From the NCBI GenBank assembly GCA_963930655.1, contig OZ005603.1, positions 18,251,001 through 18,315,000 on the forward strand: 64,000 nucleotides of DNA. The letters are read 5' to 3'. Positions 54,225-64,000 of the stretch are shown piece after piece. Numbering within the stretch: the first letter of the stretch is position 1; every line of letters starts with the position of its first letter. Origin of the DNA: Myrica gale. Lineage: Eukaryota; Streptophyta; Magnoliopsida; Fagales; Myricaceae. The position numbers were made by a program, and so were the translations under genes. The notes beneath the pieces are model-generated. The model saw only the letters and a program-made list of their open reading frames with translations. It made no database searches and was not told the DNA's origin.

Positions 54225-56974
54225 AACAATTGTGATGAGTTCCCCAGGATCGTTCAGACCGGATTTGTTGAGCTTTGATACGCCACCTAACCGGATGAGA
54301 ACCCAGACTTCGAAAGAGTACAAGACCACATCGACAAAACCTACGAAGCTCTCATGAAATCATATGGTGATAAGTTTGGACGGTTGAACGCCACAAGAAA
54401 AAATTGATACGTTCAAATAGTTCTTCGCAGAACAAAGAGGAACGAACCCAAGATATTGATTTATCCAATACTGACAGTAATTAATTTTGACTATTTTTCA
54501 TTTATATTTTGGTTTATCACTCTACCCTTACTCTTTTTGCTTAATTTTCTTCATCGTTAAGGTATCTAATAATTTGAGAATTTAATTTGGATGATTTGTA
54601 GTTTATCTTTTGGCATATAACTCTTCCACTAATCTATTCCGCTCAATTACTTCAACATTAATGTATCCAATTATAAATCAAATTTATCTCTACGAATTAA
54701 AATTTCCTTTTCGTCCATAACTCCTCCCGCAATGTATTTGCTTCATTTTATTCAATATTAATGTATATAGTTTTGAAACTAATTGATTTGGACCATTTTT
54801 CGTTAATATCTTGGAGTATAAAAATTTCATTAATCTATTTGCCTAAATTTGTTCGATATTTAGGCATATAATTTTGTTCGATATTTAGGCATATAATTTT
54901 GAAACTAATTCATTTGGACTATTTTTCACTGATAATTTAGTCTATAAGACTTCCGTTCATCTACCTCTTCCATTTCCTTAACCAATAACATATCTAATTA
55001 TTAAAAAATTAATATATTTGCTTCCGTAATTTTTTTATTATTAAGGTATCTGGTTCTCAAGCTAGTGAATTTAGACAATTCTTGATCTATATTTTTGTCT
55101 ATACCTCTCCCATTAATTTATTTTGCTTCGTTCTCTACGTCATTAACGATAAGAACACCCACCAACAATTGTGATGAGTTCCCCAGGATCGTTCAGACCG
55201 GATTTGTTGAGCTTTGATACGCCACCTAATCGGATCAGAACCCAGACTTCGAAAGAGTACAAAACCACATCGACAAAACCTACGAAGCTCTCATGAAATC
55301 ATGGTGATAAGTTTGGTCGGTTGAACGCCACAAGAGAAAATTGATACGTTCAAATAGTTCTTCAAAGAACAAAGAGGAACGAACACAAGATATTGATTTA
55401 TCCAATCTTGAAAGTAATTAATTTGGACTATTTTTCATTTATATTTTGGTTTATCACTCTACCCTTACTCTTTTTGCTTCATTTTCTTCATCGTTAAGGT
55501 ATCTAATAATTTGAGAATTTAATTTGGATGATTTGTAGTTTATCTTTTGGCATATAACTCTTCCACTAATCTATTCCGCTCAATTACTTCAACATTAATG
55601 TATCCAATTGTAAATCAAATTTATCTCTACGAATTAAAATTTCCTTTTCATCCATAACTCGTCCAGCAATGTATTTGCTTCATTTTATTCAATATTAATG
55701 TATATAGTTTTGAAACTAATTGATTTGGACCATTTTTCGTTAATATCTTGGCGTATAACAATTTCATTAATCTATTTGCCTAGTTTTGTTCGATATTTAG
55801 GCATATAATTTTGAAACTAATTAACTTGGACTATTTTTCACTGATAATTTAGTCTATAAGACTTCCATTCATCCACCTCTCCCATTTCCTTCACCAATAA
55901 GATATCTAATTATTAAAAAATTAATATATTTGCTTCCGTAATTTTTTTATTATTAAGGTATCTGGTTTTCAAGCTAGTGAATTTAGACAATTCTTGATCT
56001 ATATTTTTGTCTATACCTCTCCCATTAATTTATTTTGCTTCGTTCTCTACATGATTAACGATAAGAACACCCACCAACAATTGTGATGAGTTCCCCAGGA
56101 TCGTTCAGACCGGATTTGTTGAGCTTTGATACGCCACCTAATCGGATGAGAACCCAGACTTCGAAAGAGTACAACACCACATCGACAAAACCTACGAAGC
56201 TCCCAAGAAATCAGGGTGATAAGTTTGGTCGGTTGAACTCCACAAGAGAAAATTGATACGTTCAAAGAGTTCTTAGCATAACAAAGAGGAACGAACACAA
56301 GATATTCATTTATCCAATCGTGACAGTAATTAATTTCGACTATTTTTCATTTATATTTTGGTCTATCACTCTACCCTTAATCTATTTGCTTCATTTTCTT
56401 CATCCTTAAGGTATCTAATAATTTGGATGATTTATAGTTTATCTTTTGGTATATAACTCTTCCACTAATCTATTCCGATCAATTACTTCAACATTAATGT
56501 ATCCAATTGTAAATCAAATTTATCTCTACGAATTAAAATTTCCTTTTCGTCCATAACTCGTCCAGCTTTGTATTTGCTTCATTTTATTCAATATTAATGT
56601 ATATAGTTTTGAAACTAATTGATTTGGACCATTTTTCGTTAATATCTTGGCGTATAACAATTTCATTAATCTATTTGCCTAATTTTGTTCGATATTTAGG
56701 CATATAATTTTGAAACTAATTAATTTGGACTATTTTTCACTGATAATTTAGTCTATAAGACTTCCATTCATCTACCTCGCCCATTTCCTTCACCAATAAG
56801 ATATCTAAATATTAAAAAATTAATATATTTGCTTCCGTAATTTTTTTATTATTAAGGTATCTGGTTTTCAAGCTAGTGAATTTAGACAATTCTTGATCTA
56901 TATTTTTGTCTATACCTCTCCCATTAATTTATTTTGCTTCGTTCTCTACATGATTAACGATAAGAACACCCACC
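54225..56974 (+). repeat. Alpha-beta-gamma trimer, copy 2, 2750 bp
   Basis: Landmarks alpha 54225, beta 55164, gamma 56076, next alpha 56975, spacings 939, 912 and 899 bp as in copy 1. The 25-bp duplication and the 13-bp loss recur at exactly 2750 bp. Small differences from copy 1 include aagtttggacgg (alpha) and aattttgactattt, both shared with the alpha at 56975. Confidence 0.82.
54851..54900 (+). repeat. 25-bp tandem duplication, second trimer copy
   Basis: Same duplication as at 52101, displaced by exactly 2750 bp. It is absent in the next cycle (57601), where the matching stretch is single and reads ttaggcgtata. Confidence 0.92.
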
Positions 56975-58788
56975 AACAATTGTGATGAGTTCCCCAGGAT
57001 CGTTCAGACCGGATTTGTTGAGCTTTGATACGCCACCTAACCGGATGAGAACCCAGACTTCGAAAGAGTACAAGACCACATCGACAAAACCTACGAAGCT
57101 CTCATGAAATCATATGGTGATAAGTTTGGACGGTTGAACGCCACAAGAAAAAATTGATACGTTCAAATAGTTCTTCGCAGAACAAAGAGGAACGAACCCA
57201 AGATATTGATTTATCCAATACTGACAGTAATTAATTTTGACTATTTTTCATTTATATTTTGGTTTATCACTCTACCCTTACTCTTTTTGCTTAATTTTCT
57301 TCATCGTTAAGGTATCTAATAATTTGAGAATTTAATTTGGATGATTTGTAGTTTATCTTTTGGCATATAACTCTTCCACTAATCTATTCCGCTCAATTAC
57401 TTCAACATTAATGTATCCAATTATAAATCAAATTTATCTCTACGAATTAAAATTTCCTTTTCGTCCATAACTCCTCCCGCAATGTATTTGCTTCATTTTA
57501 TTCAATATTAATGTATATAGTTTTGAAACTAATTGATTTGGACCATTTTTCGTTAATATCTTGGAGTATAACAATTTCATTAATCTATTTGCCTAATTTT
57601 GTTCGATATTTAGGCGTATAATTTTGAAATTAATTAATTTGGACTATTTTTCACTGATAATTTAGTCTATAAGACTTCCATTCATCTACCTCTTCCATTT
57701 CCTCAACCAATAAGATATCTAATTATTAAAAAATTAATATATTTGCTTCCGTAATTTTTTTATTATTAAGGTATCTGGTTTTCAAGCTAGTGAATTTAGA
57801 CAATTCTTGATCTATATTTTTGTCAATACCTCTCCCATTAATTTATTTTGCTTCGTTCTCTACATGATTAACGATAAGAACACCCACCAACAATTGTGAT
57901 GAGTTCCCCAGGATCGTTCAGACCGGATTTGTTGAGCTTTGATACGCCACCTAACCTGGATGAGAACCCCGACTACGAAAGAGTACAAGACCACATCGAC
58001 AAAACCTACGAAGCTCCCAAGAAATCAGGGTGATTAGTTTGGTCGGTTGAACGCCACTAGAGAAAATTGATACGTTCAAAGAGTTCTTAGCATAACAAAG
58101 AGGAACGAACACAAGATATTGTTTTATCCAATCGTGACAGTAATTAATTTCGACTATTTTTCATTTATATTTTGGTCTATCACTCTACCCTTAATCTATT
58201 TGCTTCATTTTCTTCATCCTTAAGGTATCTAATAATTTGGATGATTTATAGTTTATCTTTTGGTATATAACTCTTCCACTAATCTATTCCGATCAATTAC
58301 TTCAACATTAATGTATCCAATTGTAAATCAAATTTATCTCTACGAATTAAAATTTCCTTTTCATCCATAACTCGTCCAGCAATGTATTTGCTTCATTTTA
58401 TTCAATATTAATGTATATAGTTTTGAAACTAATTGATTTGGACCATTTTTCGTTAATATCTTGGCGTATAACAATTTCATTAATCTATTTGCCTAATTTT
58501 GTTCGATATTTAGGCATATAATTTTGAAACTAATTAATTTGGACTATTTTTCACTGATAATTTAGTCTATAAGACTTCCATTCATCTACCTCTCCCATTT
58601 CCTTCACCAATAAGATATCTAATTATTAAAAAATTATTATATTTGCTTCCGTAATTTTTTTATTATTAAGGTATCTGGTTTTCAAGCTAGTGAATTTAGA
58701 CAATTCTTGATCTATATTTTTGTCTATACCTCTCCCATTAATTTATTTTGCTTCGTTCTCTACATGATTAACGATAAGAACACCCACC
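56975..58788 (+). repeat. Alpha-delta dimer, copy 1, 1814 bp
   Basis: Landmarks alpha 56975, delta 57889, next alpha 58789; spacings 914 and 900 bp. Delta has a beta-like left side (ttggagtata near 57560) and a gamma-like right side (gctcccaag, tcagggtga), with private aacctgg and cccgactacg. It replaces the beta-gamma pair of the trimer. The left part of this unit still resembles trimer copy 2. Confidence 0.78.
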
Positions 58789-61700
58789 AACAATTGTGAT
58801 GAGTTCCCCAGGATCGTTCAGACCGGATTTGTTGAGATTTGATACGCCACCTAACCGGATGAGAACCCAGACTTCGAAAGAGTACAAGACCACATCGACA
58901 AAACCTACGAAGCTCTCATGAAATCATATGGTGATAAGTTTGGTCGGTTGAACGACACAAGAGAAAATTGATACGTTCAAATAGTTCTTCGCAGAACAAA
59001 GAGGAACGAACCCAAGATATTGATTTATCCAATACTGACAGTAATTAATTTTGACTATTTTTCATTTATATTTTGGTTTATCACTCTACCCTTACTCTTT
59101 TTGCTTAATTTTCTTCATCGTTAAGGTATCTAATAATTTGAGAATTTAATTTGGATGATTTGTAGTTTATCTTTTGGCATATAACTCTTCCACTAATCTA
59201 TTCCGCTCAATTACTTCAACATTAATGTATCCAATTATAAATCAAATTTATCTCTACGAATTAAAATTTCCTTTTCGTCCATAACTCCTCCCGCAATGTA
59301 TTTGCTTCATTTTATTCAATATTAATGTATATAGTTTTGAAACTAATTGATTTTGACCATTTTTCGTTAATATCTTGGAGTATAACAATTTCATTAATCT
59401 ATTTGCCTAATTTTGTTCGATATTTAGGCGTATAATTTTGAAACTAATTAATTTGGACTATTTTTCACTGATAATTTAGTCTATAAGACTTCCATTCATC
59501 TACCTCTTCCATTTCCTCAACCAATAAGATATCTAATTATTAAAAAATTAATATATTTGCTTCCGTAATTTTTTTATTATTAAGGTATCTGGTTTTCAAG
59601 CTAGTGAATTTAGACAATTCTTGATCTATATTTTTGTCAATACCTCTTCCATTAATTTATTTTGCTTCGTTCTCTACATGATTAACGATAAGAACACCCA
59701 CCAACAATTGTGATGAGTTCCACAGGATCGTTCAGACCGGATTTGTTGAGCTTTGATACGCCACCTAACCTGGATGAGAACCCCGACTACGAAAGAGTAC
59801 AAGACCACATCGACAAAACCTACGAACCTCCCAAGAAATAAGGGTGATTAGTTTGGTCGGTTGAACGCCACTAGAGAAAATTGATACGTTCAAAGAGTTC
59901 TTAGCATAACAAAGAGGAACGAACACAAGATATTGTTTTATCCAATCGTGACAGTAATTAATTTCGACTATTTTTCATTTATATTTTGGTCTATCACTCT
60001 ACCCTTAATCTATTTCCTTCATTTTCTTCATCCTTAAGGTATCTAATAATTTGGATGATTTATAGTTTATCTTTTGGTATATAACTCTTCCACTAATCTA
60101 TTCCGATCAATTACTTCAACATTAATGTATCCAATTGTAAATCAAATTTATCTCTACGAATTAAAATTTCCTTTTCATCCATAACTCGTCCAGCAATGTA
60201 TTTGCTTCATTTTATTCAATATTAATGTATATAGTTTTGAAACTAATTGATTTGGACCATTTTTCGTTAATATCTTGGCGTATAACAATTTCATTAATCT
60301 ATTTGCCTAATTTTGTTCGATATTTAGGCATATAATTTTGAAACTAATTAATTTGGACTATTTTTCACTGATAATTTAGTCTATAAGACTTCCATTCATC
60401 TACCTCTCCCATTTCCTTCACCAATAAGATATCTAATTATTAAAAAATTATTATATTTGCTTCCGTAATTTTTTTATTATTAAGGTATCTGGTTTTCAAG
60501 CTAGTGAATTTAGACAATTCTTGATCTATATTTTTGTCTATACCTCTCCCATTAATTTATTTTGCTTCGTTCTCTACATGATTAACGATAAGAACACCCA
60601 CCAACAATTGTGATGAGTTCCCCAGGATCGTTCAGACCGGATTTGTTGAGCTTTGATACGCCACCTAACCGGATGAGAACCCAGACTTCGAAAGAGTACA
60701 AGACCACATCGACAAAACCTACGAAGCTCTCATGAAATCATATGGTGATAAGTTTGGTCGGTTGAACGCCACAAGAGAAAATTGATACGTTCAAATAGTT
60801 CTTCGCAGAACAAAGAGGAACGAACCCAAGATATTGATTTATCCAATACTGACAGTAATTAATTTTGACTATTTTTCATTTATATTTTGGTTTATCACTC
60901 TACCCTTACTCTTTTTGCTTAATTTTCTTCATCGTTAAGGTATCTAATAATTTGAGAATTTAATTTGGATGATTTGTAGTTTATCTTTCGGCATATAACT
61001 CTTCCACTAATCTATTCCGCTCAATTACTTCAACATTAATGTATCCAATTATAAATCAAATTTATCTCTACGAATTAAAATTTCCTTTTCGTCCATAACT
61101 CCTCCCGCAATGTATTTGCTTCATTTTATTCAATATTAATGTATATAGTTTTGAAACTAATTGATTTGGACCATTTTTCGTTAATATCTTGGAGTATAAC
61201 AATTTCATTAATCTATTTGCCTAATTTTGTTCGATATTTAGGCGTATAATTTTGAAACTAATTAATTTGGACTATTTTTCACTGATAATTTAGTCTATAA
61301 GACTTCCATTCATCTACCTCTTCCATTTCCTCAACCAATAAGATATCTAATTATTAAAAAATTAATATATTTGCTTCCGTAATTTTTTTATTATTAAGGT
61401 ATCTGGTTTTCAAGCTAGTGAATTTAGACAATTCTTGATCTATATTTTTGTCAATACCTCTCCCATTAATTTATTTTGCTTCGTTCTCTACATGATTAAC
61501 GATAAGAACACCCACCAACAATTGTGATGAGTTCCACAGGATCGTTCAGACCGGATTTGTTGAGCTTTGATACGCCACCTAACCTGGATGAGAACCCCGA
61601 CTACGAAAGAGTACAAGACCACATCGACAAAACCTACGAACCTCCCAAGAAATAAGGGTGATTAGTTTGGTCGGTTGAACGCCACTAGAGAAAATTGATA

Positions 61701-62416
61701 CGTTCAAAGAGTTCTTAGCATAACAAAGAGGAACGAACACAAGATATTGTTTTATCCAATCGTGACAGTAATTAATTTCGACTATTTTTCATTTATATTT
61801 TGGTCTATCACTCTACCCTTAATCTATTTGCTTCATTTTCTTCATCCTTAAGGTATCTAATAATTTGGATGATTTATAGTTTATCTTTTGGTATATAACT
61901 CTTCCACTAATCTATTCCGATCAATTACTTCAACATTAATGTATCCAATTGTAAATCAAATTTATCTCTACGAATTAAAATTTCCTTTTCATCCATAACT
62001 CGTCCAGCAATGTATTTGCTTCATTTTATTCAATATTAATGTATATAGTTTTGAAACTAATTGATTTGGACCATTTTTCGTTAATATCTTGGCGTATAAC
62101 AATTTCATTAATCTATTTGCCTAATTTTGTTCGATATTTAGGCATATAATTTTGAAACTAATTAATTTGGACTATTTTTCACTGATAATTTAGTCTATAA
62201 GACTTCCATTCATCTACCTCTCCCATTTCCTTCACCAATAAGATATCTAATTATTAAAAAATTATTATATTTGCTTCCGTAATTTTTTTATTATTAAGGT
62301 ATCTGGTTTTCAAGCTAGTGAATTTAGACAATTCTTGATCTATATTTTTGTCTATACCTCTCCCATTAATTTATTTTGCTTCGTTCTCTACATGATTAAC
62401 GATAAGAACACCCACC
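58789..62416 (+). repeat. Alpha-delta dimers, copies 2 and 3, 1814 bp each
   Basis: Landmarks alpha 58789, delta 59703, alpha 60603, delta 61517, next alpha 62417, with alternating spacings of 914 and 900 bp. Delta in these copies has gagttccacagg and aagaaataaggg, unlike the delta at 57889, so they share a later duplication. Alpha retains the 13-bp loss and the aatcatatggtg gain. At 58838 alpha has a private gagatttgatacg. Confidence 0.82.
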
Positions 62417-64000
62417 AACAATTGTGATGAGTTCCCCAGGATCGTTCAGACCGGATTTGTTGAGCTTTGATACGCCACCTAACCGGATGAGAACCCAGAC
62501 TTCGAAAGAGTACAAGACCACATCGACAAAACCTACGAAGCTCTCATGAAATCATATGGTGATAAGTTTGGTCGGTTGAACGCCACAAGAGAAAATTGAT
62601 ACGTTCAAATAGTTCTTCGCAGAACAAAGAGGAACGAACCCAAGATATTGATTTATCCAATACTGACAGTAATTAATTTTGACTATTTTTCATTTATATT
62701 TTGGTTTATCACTCTACCCTTACTCTTTTTGCTTAATTTTCTTCATCGTTAAGGTATCTAATAATTTGAGAATTTAATTTGGATGATTTGTAGTTTATCT
62801 TTTGGCATATAACTCTTCCACTAATCTATTCCGCTAAATTACTTCAACATTAATGTATCCAATTATAAATCAAATTTATCTCTACGAATTAAAATTTCCT
62901 TTTCGTCCATAACTCCTCCCGCAATGTATTTGCTTCATTTTATTCAATATTAATGTATATAGTTTTGAAACTAATTGATTTGGACCATTTTTTGTTAATA
63001 TCTTGGAGTATAACAATTTCATTAATCTATTTGCCTAATTTTGTTCGATATTTAGGCGTATAATTTTGAAACTAATTAATTTGGACTATTTTTCACTGAT
63101 AATTTAGTCTATAAGACTTCCATTCATCTACCTCTTCCATTTCCTCAACCAATAAGATATCTAATTATTAAAAAATTAATATATTTGCTTCCGTAATTTT
63201 TTTATTATTAAGGTATCTGGTTTTCAAGCTAGTGAATTTAGACAATTCTTGATCTATATTTTTGTCAATACCTCTCCCATTAATTTATTTTGCTTCGTTC
63301 TCTACATGATTAACGATAAGAACACCCACCAACAATTGTGATGAGTTCCACAGGATCGTTCAGACCGGATTTGTTGAGCTTTGATACGCCACCTAACCTG
63401 GATGAGAACCCCGACTACGAAAGAGTACAAGACCACATCGACAAAACCTACGAACCTCCCAAGAAATAAGGGTGATTAGTTTGGTCGGTTGAACGCCACT
63501 AGAGAAAATTGATACGTTCAAAGAGTTCTTAGCATAACAAAGAGGAACGAACACAAGATATTGTTTTATCCAATCGTGACAGTAATTAATTTCGACTATT
63601 TTTCATTTATATTTTGGTCTATCACTCTACCCTTAATCTATTTGCTTCATTTTCTTCATCCTTAAGGTATCTAATAATTTGGATGATTTATAGTTTATCT
63701 TTTGGTATATAACTCTTCCACTAATCTATTCCGATCAATTACTTCAACATTAATGTATCCAATTGTAAATCAAATTTATCTCTACGAATTAAAATTTCCT
63801 TTTCATCCATAACTCGTCCAGCAATGTATTTGCTTCATTTTATTCAATATTAATGTATATAGTTTTGAAACTAATTGATTTGGACCATTTTTCGTTAATA
63901 TCTTGGCGTATAACAATTTCATTAATCTATTTGCCTAATTTTGTTCGATATTTAGGCATATAATTTTGAAACTAATTAATTTGGACTATTTTTCACTGAT
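62417..64000 (+). repeat. Alpha-delta dimer, copy 4, cut by window end
   Basis: Alpha 62417 and delta 63331, spacing 914 bp. The 13-bp loss expected at 63676 (61862 plus 1814) is present. The array continues past the window; the last 655 bases are an ordinary AT-rich subrepeat region. Confidence 0.82.

Larger units (their letters stand above)
1..64000. repeat. AT-rich satellite DNA array, monomer about 0.9 kb, head to tail
   Basis: The whole window is one tandem satellite. A landmark beginning aacaattgtgatgag lies at 721, 1631, 2542, 3454, 4357 and so on to 63331, 70 times on one strand. The 69 spacings sum to 62610 bp, a mean near 907 bp; all lie between 899 and 939 bp. There is no inverted copy, no gap and no inserted mobile element. 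Left and right edges are outside the window: 1-720 and 63346-64000 are partial. The longest open frames are only 62-83 codons and recur with the monomer, so they are by-products of the repeat. No non-satellite DNA was seen anywhere, so this entry also answers what lies in every gene-free stretch. Satellites of this kind typically form heterochromatin; the chromosomal site is not shown by the sequence. Confidence 0.98.

Noticed and set aside
41556-56298. Minus-strand frames of 62 and 83 codons in the right-hand arrays (41556-41744, 53297-53548, 56047-56298)
   Set aside because: Same segment in other frames, spaced by HOR periods, with no start context or family match that supports coding.
1-64000. 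CRISPR array or integron-like repeat array
   Set aside because: The repeat is about 0.9 kb with no short-repeat/unique-spacer alternation and no cas or integrase gene.
1-64000. LTR retrotransposon, Helitron or DNA transposon as the repeat source
   Set aside because: No terminal inverted repeats, primer-binding site, polypurine tract, target-site duplications or transposase/polymerase motifs were seen. A transposon origin of the unique segment remains possible but unsupported.
1-64000. Ribosomal DNA or telomere-associated repeat
   Set aside because: No rRNA-like GC-rich conserved blocks and no telomere hexamer or heptamer tracts are present.

Overview
The window is one uninterrupted tandem array of an AT-rich satellite DNA with a monomer of about 0.9 kb. 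I see no protein-coding gene, RNA gene, transposon, CRISPR array, operon or replication origin. A landmark in the GC-richer part of the monomer (aacaattgtgatgag or a near variant) occurs 70 times, from 721 to 63331, always on the same strand. The 69 spacings are all 899-939 bp: 32 of 899-903, 35 of 910-914 and 2 of 939. Nothing longer than about 30 bp has been inserted anywhere and nothing is inverted. This points to eukaryotic nuclear heterochromatin (centromeric, pericentromeric, subtelomeric or a repeat-rich sex or B chromosome). The species cannot be identified from the sequence alone.

Monomer anatomy: each monomer has about 650 bp of very AT-rich DNA built from a decayed subrepeat of about 101 bp (phase points at 113, 214, 314, 415, 516, 568 and 672 in the first monomer, with one half-step of 52 bp). 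This is followed by about 250 bp of unrelated, GC-richer sequence. That unique segment carries a protein-like 44-codon plus-strand frame in many copies, but the frame is not maintained.

Layout: monomers fall into two families. Family I has aacccgg, a caacgac motif, and usually gctcccaag. Family II has aaccgg, a catcgac motif, and usually gctctcatg. About 1-2300 is family II, 2300-5000 family I, 5000-6700 family II, and 6700-39200 family I. From 39200 to the end the array is mainly family II-derived, apart from the delta monomers at the far right. Inside these lie successive higher-order repeats (HORs). A four-type P-Q-R-T repeat with length variants covers about 7991-22457. An R-X dimer of 1811 bp covers about 22458-30603. 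A mixed X block runs to about 35153, then near-monomeric copies to 39200. An a-b-c-d tetramer of 3635 bp covers 39245-50760. An alpha-beta-gamma trimer of 2750 bp covers about 50763-56974, and an alpha-delta dimer of 1814 bp covers 56975-64000.

How it works as a system: the interest lies in turnover. Several monomers are hybrids whose left and right halves match different monomer types (14315, 19742, 31516, 42406, 50576, delta at 57889 and later, and a short patch at 35220-35290). They sit where an HOR unit has lost or gained whole monomers, as expected from out-of-register recombination or gene conversion. All statements of identity are by eye from the printed sequence; no alignment was run.
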